Source of the DNA: Oscarella lobularis
Taxonomy: Eukaryota; Porifera; Homoscleromorpha; Homosclerophorida; Oscarellidae
Assembly: GCF_947507565.1 (NCBI RefSeq)
Contig: NC_089192.1
Span: 1,860,001 to 1,924,000, forward strand
Length of the DNA: 64,000 bases
Reading direction: 5' to 3'
Positions 35,975 to 44,704 of this stretch are shown here, piece by piece. Below the pieces are notes generated by a model that worked only from the letters and a program-made list of their open reading frames with translations, was not told the DNA's origin and did not search any database. A program made the translations under genes and the position numbers. Within the stretch, counting starts at the first letter, position 1. Each line of letters opens with the position of its first letter.

Positions 35975-38900
35975 ATGAACAAGACTTCTATTCGCGGTTG
36001 GCACTTTTGTGTTCTTCCTGGAACGGTTCCAAGCGTTGTTTCTCACTGTAGACTTTTTTAACGCTGTCGAGGAAGGAAAAAAGTCAGTCGTCGTTTCGTA
36101 CGTTAAACGTTTTTCGAAAGAGTGGAAAACAGCGAGAGATAAGGTTCAGGGGATCGTTGAGAGTCGGGGGTACTCAAACAATTTCACTAATCACATGATG
36201 TCGAATTAGCGCTCCTACCAATTTGTTTTTTAACTCCAAACAGAAATAAAATTGAGATTCTTGAAGCAGAGAGACTTTTCCACCTTTGAAATTAGAAAGT
36301 AGGAGAGCTAAAATTGTTGTGGTCACGTTTTTGACGTTTGTGAGAGAATCTCACTTGAATAGCGTAGGAAAACGATTCAGTGGCAGGAGATCTTAGTATT
36401 TCCTTTTGATTTAGTGGATTTATAGTGCACTTCATTGGGCACGTGATGCTGAAATAGCGAAATACTTGATTTCAGCTGGAGCTGACATCGAAGCTCTAAA
36501 TAAGGTACTGACGTACATTGTATATACCAATGATCATATTGTTTGCGAATATTTAGTTTGGAAGAACGCCTTTTCTTCAAGTTGCTTTTGAAGGAGCAGA
36601 AGGACCAATGAATATTTTGATTGAGAAAAGGTGCAATATTCACGCCAAATCCACCGGAGTAAGTGAAAATTTGTTAAAGGTTGTTACTACTTACAAAGTT
36701 TGTAGAATGGCAATGGAGCATTGGGACTTGCAAGTATGAAAGGTCATTTAAAAATTGTCAAGCGACTCGTTGGATTGGGATTTGATGTCAATGAAGCTAA
36801 TCGAGTAAGAATGTTATTCATTGTTAGTAATAATACTGTATGGCTAGTCACCAGCATGGCAGTCAGCTATGCAAACATCAATCGTTATTGATTCTATTTT
36901 AGCTGTACGTATTCTTACATTACTAAAGAGATAATCAATGTTATGTTGTATTAATTAATTAATTAATTGCTTATCAATATTTGACTGGTTTGTTTATGTT
37001 TTAGAATGGAAAAACGTCTCTGCATTTTGCTTGTCGGTGTGATCACGTTGAATTGGCGAAATACTTGATTTCAGCTGGAGCTGACATCGAAGGTTGTAGT
37101 AAGGTTCTGACGTACATTGTGTTGATTGGATATCAATAATCATATTGCTTGTAAAAGTGGGGAAGAACGCCTTTTCTTGACGCGGCTTTTGAAGGAGCAG
37201 AAGGAACAATGAATATTTTGATTGAGAAAGGGTGCAATATTCATGCCAAAGACGCCGAAGTAGGTGAAAATATGTTGAAGATGGTTTCTACTTACAGAGT
37301 TTGTAGATTGGCGATGGAGCATTGGGACTTGCGGGTGTGAAAGGTGATTTAAAAATTGGCAAGCAACTCGTTAGATTGGGATTGGATGTCAATGAAGCTA
37401 ATCAAGTAAGAATGCTATTTATTTTTAGTTAGGTTAAGTCACAAGCATGACAGTCAGCTATCTAAACATCAGTCGTTGTTTATTATATTTTAGCTCTATG
37501 TATTCTTACATTACTAAAGAGATAATTAATGTATTGTGAAATTGTTGTGCTAATTGCTGATCAATATTTGACGGGTTTGTTTACTCTTTTTAGCAAGGCC
37601 TTACTTCTCTGCATCGGGCTTGTATGAATAATCACGTTGAAATGGCCGAATACTTGATTTCAGCTGGAGCTGACATCGAAGCTCGTAATCAGGTCTTCAT
37701 GCCGAGCCCCTATTTAGTTTTTCAGTCATTTTTTGGTATTAGTGGGGAAGCACGCCTTTTCTTCAGGCTGTTTTCTCTGGCAACGTCACCGTTGTTAATC
37801 TTTTAGTTAAGAAAGGTTGCGACATTGATGCAAAAGACAACGTAAGGCGTCGTGCAAGATTCAGTTTGAAATAAATGGGAATTCTAGGATGGAGAGGGAG
37901 CGTTGCAAATAGCTGATTGTCAAAAACATTTTAAAATGAAAGAAGATCTTGTGAAGATTTTTTCTCAACCAAGAGTACGTTTTAGAGAAATTTGTTCTTC
38001 TAACTGGTTAATATTGATGTTTTAGGATGACTCCGAAGCTGAAAGCGAATTAAAAGAGAAGATCTTGCGACTGGAGGTGAGTCACTCGATAGCCTAGTTC
38101 AAATTTTCGAGGGTCAGTTACGTAGTATTGATACTAACGTTCTACGTTATTCAATTGGTTATTTCTTGGTCAATTATTTGATCGTAATACAGTATAAGAA
38201 CGTTTTTATTTAGGCCGAAAAGGACAAACTCGTGGGAGATCTGACAAAGACGCTGAGAAAATACCGGATGCTTCATGAACGAGCAACTCAAGCAGAAGCT
38301 GATCTACGTATGAAGTTTTTATTATCTCACTTGGCATCACACATTTGATATTTATGCTCAGAACAAGAGAAGAGCAGAACTGCTAACTTGCAGGTCCGTA
38401 ACCCTAGAGTATCATCTGAAGAAAATGCTCGAATGCGAGCTCGCCTGGCAGAGAGTACAAGAGAATGCTCTCGACTGAAGCAAGAACGCGACGAGGCAAG
38501 ACTCGTGGCTGAGGAAGCACAGAAAACTTTAAGCAAATACGAGGAAATCCTCAAAGTTCCTTCGACCGAAATTGAACAGAGCGGCATCCAACTCGGAGGA
38601 GGAGCCTATGGCGGTAAATTGCTGAATACTAATTTATTCTCTATATAATGTTCTTTTTTAGAGGTTCGTGTTGGTCATTGGCGCGGTTGCCAAGTGGCCG
38701 TCAAAACCTTCTTTGATTTCCTTCGCGTCGACACTTATCGCGAGCGTCTCGAGCAAGAAATCTCGATCTGCAGCCACGTTCATCATCCCAACGTCGTCTC
38801 ACTCCTCGGCGTCATTTCTCAGGACGGCTTTCCTCTTAGCATTGTTTCGGAATTACTAGAAGGATCTCTTAGCGACGTCATCAAAGCAGCAGACGGTACC

Positions 38901-39446
38901 CTTACTCTACGAGAACAAGTGGACGTCTCCGTGGGCTGTTCAGCTGGAGTCCGCTATCTTCACGGTCTCAATATTCTTCATGGAGACATCCGATCGAGCA
39001 ACGTCGTGGTCACGTCGTTGATGGAGGCGAAAATCTGCGATTTAGGAGCAGCGCGTTTCTCTGATCACTCTAGTTTATCCGCTGGACCAATGAGTCCTAA
39101 TTATTTGGCTCCTGAAAGATCGGCTGCTGGTCAACACAACACCAAGATGGCAGACGTCTATAGTCTCGGCGTGACGTTCATTGAGTTGATGACTGGTCGA
39201 GAACCGGCTCCGGCGAAAAGAATGGCTCAGGCAACGAGTGTTCGTCATCCTCTCATCAAGAGGCTCGGTCTTGGGATGGTGAAGCAAGGTCCTCGTGAGA
39301 GGCCTTTGATTGGTGAGTGCCTGTCGCAATTGATCGCCGTTCAGAAGTCGGACCAGGAGTACAGAAGGTGTCCGGCAAAGAGAATGGTAAAGGGTAAGGT
39401 GTACGGGGGAGGGAAGGTGCATCTAGTGAAGGAACCTTGGCTCTAG
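35975..39446 (+). CDS. Ankyrin / coiled-coil / TKL-like kinase (723 aa, 15 exons)
   Basis: Exons 35975-35996, 36052-36143, 36415-36504, 36557-36658, 36706-36804, 37005-37103, 37158-37259, 37307-37405, 37594-37692, 37743-37841, 37888-37974, 38026-38076, 38214-38307, 38362-38613 and 38662-39446 give a closed frame. Residues about 8-330 are ankyrin-type repeats, mostly one exon each in phase 0. Residues 331-450 form a coiled coil (RARLAESTRECSRLKQERDE). The kinase starts with LGGGAYGEVRVG, Lys in QVAVKTF (residue 477), catalytic loop HGDIRSSNVVV, ICDLGAARF in place of DFG, and SAGPMSPNYLAPER. It ends in a basic tail RMVKGKVYGGGKVHLVKEPW. Asp and Asn of the catalytic loop are kept but the usual Arg and Lys are Gly and Arg, so activity is uncertain. 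Exon 1 (22 nt, donor GTTGGC) is the weakest part. Confidence 0.88.
36415..37841 (+). repeat. Tandemly duplicated ankyrin exons in sets of three
   Basis: Eight exons repeat in the order A-B-C, A-B-C, A-B. Type A (36415, 37005, 37594) reads YLISAGADIEA; type B (36557, 37158, 37743) reads GRTPFLQVA ... KGCNIHAK; type C (36706, 37307) reads GALGLASMKGHLKI ... NEAN. Flanking introns also share sequence (for example GTACTGACGTACATTGT after type A exons), so genomic segments of about 0.6 kb were duplicated and not only the exons. Confidence 0.85.
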
Positions 39447-40277
39447 TTTATTGATTATTACCTCTACCTCCCTGCAAAAATGTTAGCACAGGCGATGTTC
39501 TTTTTACCTATCTTATTTTCTTGTCTTTTATCTTTTTATGTTTTTGAATGTCTTGTTAGGTTTTTTACCCTTTTTTTATTTTGCAAGTATTTCTAGGTGT
39601 ATCCGGGCATTTCTGCTACGTGACTCGTCGACGAAGAACGGTAAGGATTTCTTGCGAAGCTCGGCCTGCTGTGTGCAAAAAGAACTTAAGATGCAACGAA
39701 GCGGTGTCGTTCGAGAGCTGCGTGTACGAAAAAGCGATCGATGTCGAAAGGGGGCCTCCTTGCGATCTTCTCGAGCGAATTCGGTCTCGCGCACTTCGAA
39801 TTGCATTTGGACGATCACATAGGAACGGCGAGGAGCGCTCAGAACGTATAGTATCTAGGAAGCACGATGTCGATAAGGGGGCCTCTCCTCGCGATCTCGC
39901 ATTCGGACAATCACATAGGATCGAATAGGAAGCGCGTTCGGCTGAGAGTAAGGTACGGCAAGTCTTCAATTAATTATAGGTCTCGTTGAAATGCAAATAG
40001 CTATTGTAAAATCGATAAATCAATGGAATGATGCCTCTCATCATCCCATGTATTAGGAGATGCTTTTTCTTTTTCGTAAGTGCTCTTGGTATAGTCTAAA
40101 CGTTGTCCTTTTCGTGTGTCCTGCTCAGTTATAGAACAGGATTGTTAATTAAGTTCATGGTTGAAAATTGCCCCCAGAATCGCAAACTAGAGTAACGGTT
40201 AAAATTACCTCCAAACGTCTTCTTTGTCCACGGAAGAGTTCACAGTTGAAATCTTGTGCTCAGTTGAAAATGGTTCC
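39447..40277. other. Intergenic with a two-copy internal repeat
   Basis: No gene is supported. Around 39740-39825 and 39866-39930 the same blocks recur: GATGTCGA(A/T)AAGGGGGCCTC, CGCGATCT, TCGGACAATCACATAGGA-like. Overlapping ORFs in several frames here are products of this composition. Confidence 0.5.
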
Positions 40278-40452
40278 AAAACCATGAACTATAATAGTTC
40301 ACGGTCTCATTTGAGAGAAAACGGTGAATTATATAGTCCACGGTCTCGTTTGAGAGAAAAACCATGAATTACAGTTCACGGTCTCATTTTAGTGAAAACC
40401 GTGAATTATATATAGTTCACGGTCTCATTTGAGAGAAAAACCACGAACTGTT
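40278..40452. repeat. Tandem repeat, about 40 bp unit, 4.4 copies
   Basis: Units of the form AAAACC(A/G)TGAATTATATAG followed by TTCACGGTCTCATTTGAGAG. Each unit is itself partly palindromic, because ACCGTGAA and TTCACGGT are reverse complements, so each can fold into a short hairpin. Confidence 0.85.
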
Positions 40453-40750
40453 CAAAATGACTGTGAAGTGTATATGTGTAGTTCTCCGGTCAAAATCTTG
40501 TTTAGGTATGAAGCTGTGCGGAGAACTGGTGGCAAGTTTGAGGAGCCACTCATTTGCTTGAGATCGCAGGCAGGCTGGACAAATGCAACAACCTGATGTC
40601 AGCTAACTGCTCGGATATCAGCGCACATTGATGAAAGACAGACTAATATGAGAGTAGTTTCTTTAGTGCTCAGTGTATGAAATAAAGATCTTGTTCCCTT
40701 CTTGACAAACCTGACTCACTGAGCCGTGCTGCGCCCACTTATATAACCGT

Positions 40751-40837
40751 TATAAATTCCCGGATTAGACGACCACCGCCCCCATTTCTCAAAAATGGGA
40801 AAATGGGGGCGGTGGTCGTCTAATCCGGGAATTTATA
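40751..40837. repeat. Perfect 37-nt inverted repeat (13-nt spacer)
   Basis: The left arm 40751-40787 and right arm 40801-40837 are exact reverse complements over 37 nt; the arms contain GGGGGCGGTGGTCGTCTAAT and the spacer is CTCAAAAATGGGA. The structure would form a very stable hairpin and resembles a foldback or MITE-type element. A third partial copy of the right arm lies at 40874-40909. Confidence 0.93.
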
Positions 40838-40873
40838 CCCCGGATGAAACGTCATAAGTGCTCGTGGGTCGTT

Positions 40874-40909
40874 CAAATGGGGGCGGTGGTCGTCTAATCC
40901 GGGCATTTG
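40874..40909 (+). repeat. Third copy of the inverted-repeat arm
   Basis: Repeats the right arm of 40801-40837 (GGGGGCGGTGGTCGTCTAAT then CCGGG) but ends in CATTTG, so that with its leading CAAAT it carries its own 5-nt inverted ends. Confidence 0.85.
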
Positions 40910-41148
40910 GAACAGCTATATACGTGAGCGCAGCTGAGCTGTAAGTCAGGTGTATGTAGTGTATGTAGACATAGAGTGCGAGAGAAAGAAAAAAAATTAT
41001 TATCTACATAAAACTCCCCGCGACAAATTTATAAACAAGAGAGAAATTAAAAGATAGCCAACAAATTAATCGGTGTTCTCCTCCTACATACATATATATC
41101 TACGTACGTCATAATTCATGTACAGACATATATTCGCGCGTGATTCCT

Positions 41149-41263
41149 ACTTCGATTCGCTGTTTGAAAGTTATCGCTTCTGCGGTGTGTGACATCAACG
41201 ACGACGAGTTTGATTTGGTCATTCACTAACTGAACAATCGCGCTGTGATTCTCTATCACGATA
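41149..41263 (+). pseudogene. Displaced fragment of the ankyrin-Roc-COR gene (COR segment)
   Basis: About 115 nt nearly identical to 31620-31734 of the intact gene (both encode the part reading CLKVIASA then CDI.DDEFDLVI). The copy has TAA where the parent has CTATCT-flanked coding (parent VIRYLSN, copy VIH then stop). No other part of the parent is present nearby. A recent small duplication 9.5 kb downstream of its source. Confidence 0.88.
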
Positions 41264-41934
41264 AGGGAAGGGGAAACCACTTGACGCGATGACGGGGATG
41301 CTCCCGGGATTCCTTACCATTGCGCCACGCCCCTTCAGATGTCTTCCTGTATCGATGTCTTAGAGAATGCGTACTTGATTAATACATAATTATATTAATC
41401 ACGTGCTTACTTCGCCTCTTTTCGACGGTAAATCCCGCTTGGAGTGACTGGAGATGTAGATTAATTAATTTCTATGATGATTTTCGATGGACTGCGTCTT
41501 ACGTTCGTCTTTGGCCTTCTATTGTACTTCTACTCCTACTGCGTCTGTATATTATACTACAACCAGGACACGTGACGCGGTTCTTCAGGCGGTAAATCTC
41601 CGCTGGGTTCCTCTTCCTCAGCAGAAAAAACGTCACTACAAAACGGGGAGACGCACCTAGAGAATAAAAATCATTTATGAAAAAAGACCCCCAAGATCAC
41701 TTAGAAGTCCTCTACTCCTAAAAATACAATACACGGAATCCCTATCAGATACTACGCTATACAGTACATGCTTATGTCTTTGTATGTAATAGAGAAAAGG
41801 GCACCCTAACCTTCATCATTTTTATTGCGTGTAATAAAAAGACCCAGCGTGCTCTACGTGCAAAGGATCACTTAAAAATCTTCTATAAGATCCCTATCAG
41901 ATACTACGTTATACTAAGAGAAAAGGGGCACTTC
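41264..41934. other. Intergenic; a tRNA-like sequence is the only structure seen
   Basis: On the minus strand 41267-41336 has a perfect 7-bp acceptor-like stem (GAAGGGG/CCCCTTC) and an A-box-like TGGCGCAATGGT, but no T-arm closes and the length is 70 nt. Otherwise no gene was found. Confidence 0.3.
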
Positions 41935-42990
41935 TTATAAAGAAAAAAGGGAACCCTTTACCTTGCTTCCTCCTCCTTTCTCTTCTGCCTGTAATTGGAC
42001 TTCTTCCTCTTCTTTTTTCTTCAGTTTCTTCTTCTCCATGCTCTTTCTCTTCCGTTTCTTCCTCTCATCCTCGCTCGATGACGACGACGAATCATCGTCC
42101 TCTTCACTGTCACTCTCATCAGCCTTTGGTTTCGGTGGCTTAGCGCTTTTCTTGACGAGAACCAGTTCACCGCGCATTTTCCTTCTTTCTCTCAGCAAAG
42201 AAACCTCATTCTACAACGAAATGGCGAAAGTCACTTCACCTGAGCCTCGATATTATCACGAAAGTGTGTTGATCGGCGATGAATTGCATCTCTTCGGTGG
42301 AAGAAAGGGATTCCATTATTTCCCGCGAAATGAAATCTGGACGTGTAATGTCCAAGAAGAGAAAAAATGGATCCGCCGTATTGCCCAAGGAAAGAATATT
42401 CCTCCGCCTTGCGCCAACGCACGATGCGTATTAAATAGAATCATGTATTCGTAGGGGGGGATATAGAAGGAAGGCGGGGATCTTTTGGGAGAGGTGCTTG
42501 TTCATATTTTGACCTCGATTCGCCATCGAGAGCAAATACTTTTGATCGTGTTTAACACTAAAATTCTCATCTCAAAAATTCCAATTAAAACAGCAAAAGT
42601 TATTTTTTGAATTTACCTTTGAACATTCCCCGGTATATCGACTCGCCGCCGGTTCCCGCACCCCGACTAAAATCTCCCGACTGTGTCATAAAATTCTTGA
42701 TGACGCGATGAAATCGCGTTCCTTCGTAATGGAGCGGTTTCAGCGTCGTTCGACCGTCTCCCTTCTCGCCTATCCCCTCCAACATTACAAGAGAACGCGA
42801 TTTTACTAAGGAATGCTGCACCGGTGGTGAGAGAGCGACAATTTTCGCACGTTCTCGGGCAGATGTCCGAAAAGAGCTCGAAAACGATTCTACTGACTTG
42901 AGAAACCGATTCCAATGCATCAAATACGACAAATAGTAACAAAATCGCTTTTCCGTGTATCGCAATAGCGAGAACGAGCCAAGTTTCGTA
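41935..42990 (-). pseudogene. PPIG-like: Cyclophilin (PPIG-like peptidyl-prolyl isomerase) gene interrupted by a kelch fragment
   Basis: Minus-strand exons read [20 protein letters not shown], then [20 protein letters not shown] and [20 protein letters not shown], then VKHDQKYLLSMANRGQNMN. These are consecutive blocks of a cyclophilin domain with two short introns. At about 42505 the similarity stops abruptly and kelch sequence of the opposite strand follows to about 42180. The minus frame then resumes with RGELVLVKKSAKPPKPKADE and an acidic/basic tail (SEEDDDSSSSSSEDERKKRK), which matches the region after the isomerase domain of nuclear SR-cyclophilins. About 60 residues of the domain, with part of the active site, are gone. 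The gene is broken, although the surviving exons are hardly decayed. Confidence 0.8.
42180..42505 (+). pseudogene. Truncated 5' fragment of a kelch-kinase gene (third copy)
   Basis: Starts inside the 5' leader shared with the two intact kelch kinases and reads MAKVTSPEPRYYHESVLIGD, then ELHLFGGRKGFHYFPRNEIW and IRRIAQGKNIPPPC. It ends soon after a TAG that replaces the Tyr codon of MYSYGG, where cyclophilin sequence begins. Only the first kelch blades are present. It lies antisense inside the cyclophilin gene. Confidence 0.85.
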
Positions 42991-43127
42991 AACATGCGTT
43001 CGACTTAACGCGCGTTAGACGCAAACAAAAACAATGCCAGGGAATAGTGCCATCAGAAACTTTCCAATCGAGTCATCTAAATAAATTACTAGAAAGCCGA
43101 TGCATGACGTTTTAAAATGAATAAATA

Positions 43128-43133
43128 TTTATT
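43128..43133 (-). terminator. Poly(A) signal AATAAA of the GTF2E2 gene
   Basis: AATAAA on the minus strand 13 nt beyond the stop codon complement at 43146-43148, in AT-rich sequence. Confidence 0.5.
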
Positions 43134-43145
43134 AATGTCTAAATT

Positions 43146-44505
43146 CTATCTGCATGCCACCCTTTGATTTTCAGCGTCTTCTTTCAGACGACCGTCTTCG
43201 GTGTACTCTTTCAGCAATTCCGTGCCGGCCACGTGTTCGTTGAGCAACTTGGCATTGCCTCTGCGTCGCTGCTTCTTCGGCTTCACAGGCTAATTATTAA
43301 AATACGTCAATAATAAATAATCGTCATATTTTTCAATTTAAAAAAACTTTTCCTGCAAGCTTCCGCTTGAACCTTGCATGGAAGCAATTCCAGTTGCAGA
43401 ACGATATTATTTTAAAAAATGTAATTAAAATTAATTTACCTACCTGTGTGCAAATGCTTTTCTATATCAGTATCTGATAAACCCTCAACGCTTATTGATC
43501 TCCATAGTTTTTGAAAATCTAAACATTGCCAAATAAAAAATCAACTTCAATTTTAATTTAGTTAATAACCTTCGTCTACAGGAATTTTCAAATCCGGATC
43601 ATTATAGAATAGAACACCCTCCTTATCAGATCTAGTCAAAGCTATTATTTCATCTTTGAGAATCTATAAACAAAATTTCACACTGGGTTATTATATATAA
43701 GAAATATTTCTACTGATAACATAGAGTCGGTTTTTGGATATGATTCTCTCATGTCAGCCAACTTGATTCCACCCAGACCTTCTCTCCAATGTTCTCTCGG
43801 TACATTGAATAGCATACCCCTATTCTTGACTCAGTATAAAGGCTAAAAGAGTCACTCTCTAAGTAAGCTACCCACACGTTTCTCTACAAGAAAGCCTTGA
43901 ATAAATATTTGTCCTCATCTGCCAACGTCACTTTGAGATTATTTCGAAATGCCTAACAAAGTAAAATTGAAAAATTAAATATTTTCAGTAGACTGACGAC
44001 GGAATATAATCCTATGCCATTTTTTACCTGAGGTAGCCAGTTTCTAATACTTGGAGCTACGTCAGAGTAGTCTATCTCCTTGAGAATTTCCTCAAGACTC
44101 AGAGGCTCATCCACTTTGCCATCTTTGTGTCGAGCCTCAAAAAATATTAAATTATGTAGTTATATCGGTGGACACGTGACCAGATCAATTCATTACCTTT
44201 AGAAGATCGACAGCCATTTTCAAAATTGCGAACTTGTTTTTCGTTTTGAATTGAGCGCTTACGGACCCGATCGAACTCTTCAAGCCTTGGAAGATATTCG
44301 ATGTTGAAGACACGCTCTAAATCGTTTTGTATTTCAGACTGGGATTGACGGAAGACGTCGGTCTTTTTCTTCAGCCTTCGCCCTTTTCGCTTTCGGCTTC
44401 TCCTTTTTGCTGTCCACGCTATCAGATGGAATCACATGCTTTTGTACTACTGGAAGGGCCATGGCCCGCTTTCGAAAAGCCTCTCGTTCTCGAAGGAGTT
44501 GAGCA
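43146..44505 (-). CDS. GTF2E2: TFIIE beta subunit (general transcription factor IIE subunit 2)
   Basis: Minus-strand exons in order read QLLREREAFRKRAMALPVVQ, KNKFAILKMAVDLLK, ARHKDGKVDEPLSLEEILKE, IDYSDVAPSIRNWLPQ, NNLKVTLADEDKYLFK, REHWREGLGGIKLADMRESY, ILKDEIIALTRSDKEGVLFY, then FQKLWRSISVEGLSDTDIEK and the basic end PKKQRRRGNAKLLNEHV. This follows TFIIE beta from end to end: N-terminal basic region, two winged helices and the C-terminal helical part. TFIIE recruits and controls TFIIH at RNA polymerase II promoters. The ATG expected before AQLLRERE is ATT here; an in-frame ATG occurs 15 codons later (MALPVV). The intron between the first two exons is very short (23-35 nt) in any reading, so the 5' part is uncertain. 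Confidence 0.82.
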
Positions 44506-44704
44506 ATGTTTGTTCTTATACGGGCGTTTCTATTCTTTGAGTACGTTCTGCCGTTTGACCGTTTCTCCTTTCGAAAAGAGAGAAAGCTAGTAAAAATCCT
44601 CTTTTTTAAGTAATTGCGTCGATTTCCTTTTGATAGGCATTTCGGCCGCGATCGCAAAATTTCCTTCTTTCTCTCTCAGCAAAGAGACCTCATTCTACGA
44701 CGAA

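Noticed and set aside
39538-39969. Several overlapping 80-117 codon ORFs on both strands
   Set aside because: They come from a GC-rich internal repeat; no frame shows family similarity or splice continuity.
41267-41336. tRNA-like sequence on the minus strand with a 7-bp acceptor stem and A-box
   Set aside because: No T-arm or proper anticodon arm closes and the length is 70 nt; at most a tRNA-derived remnant.
41963-42454. 163-residue plus-strand ORF rich in Ser, Phe and Leu
   Set aside because: Its first part is the antisense of the Lys/Glu/Ser-rich cyclophilin tail; only the kelch part after 42180 is real.
44197-44350. Minus-strand frame reading NIEYLPRLEEFDRVRKRSIQ
   Set aside because: Open and tempting, but the neigh­bouring frame matches the first winged helix of TFIIE beta and joins in phase to the next exon.
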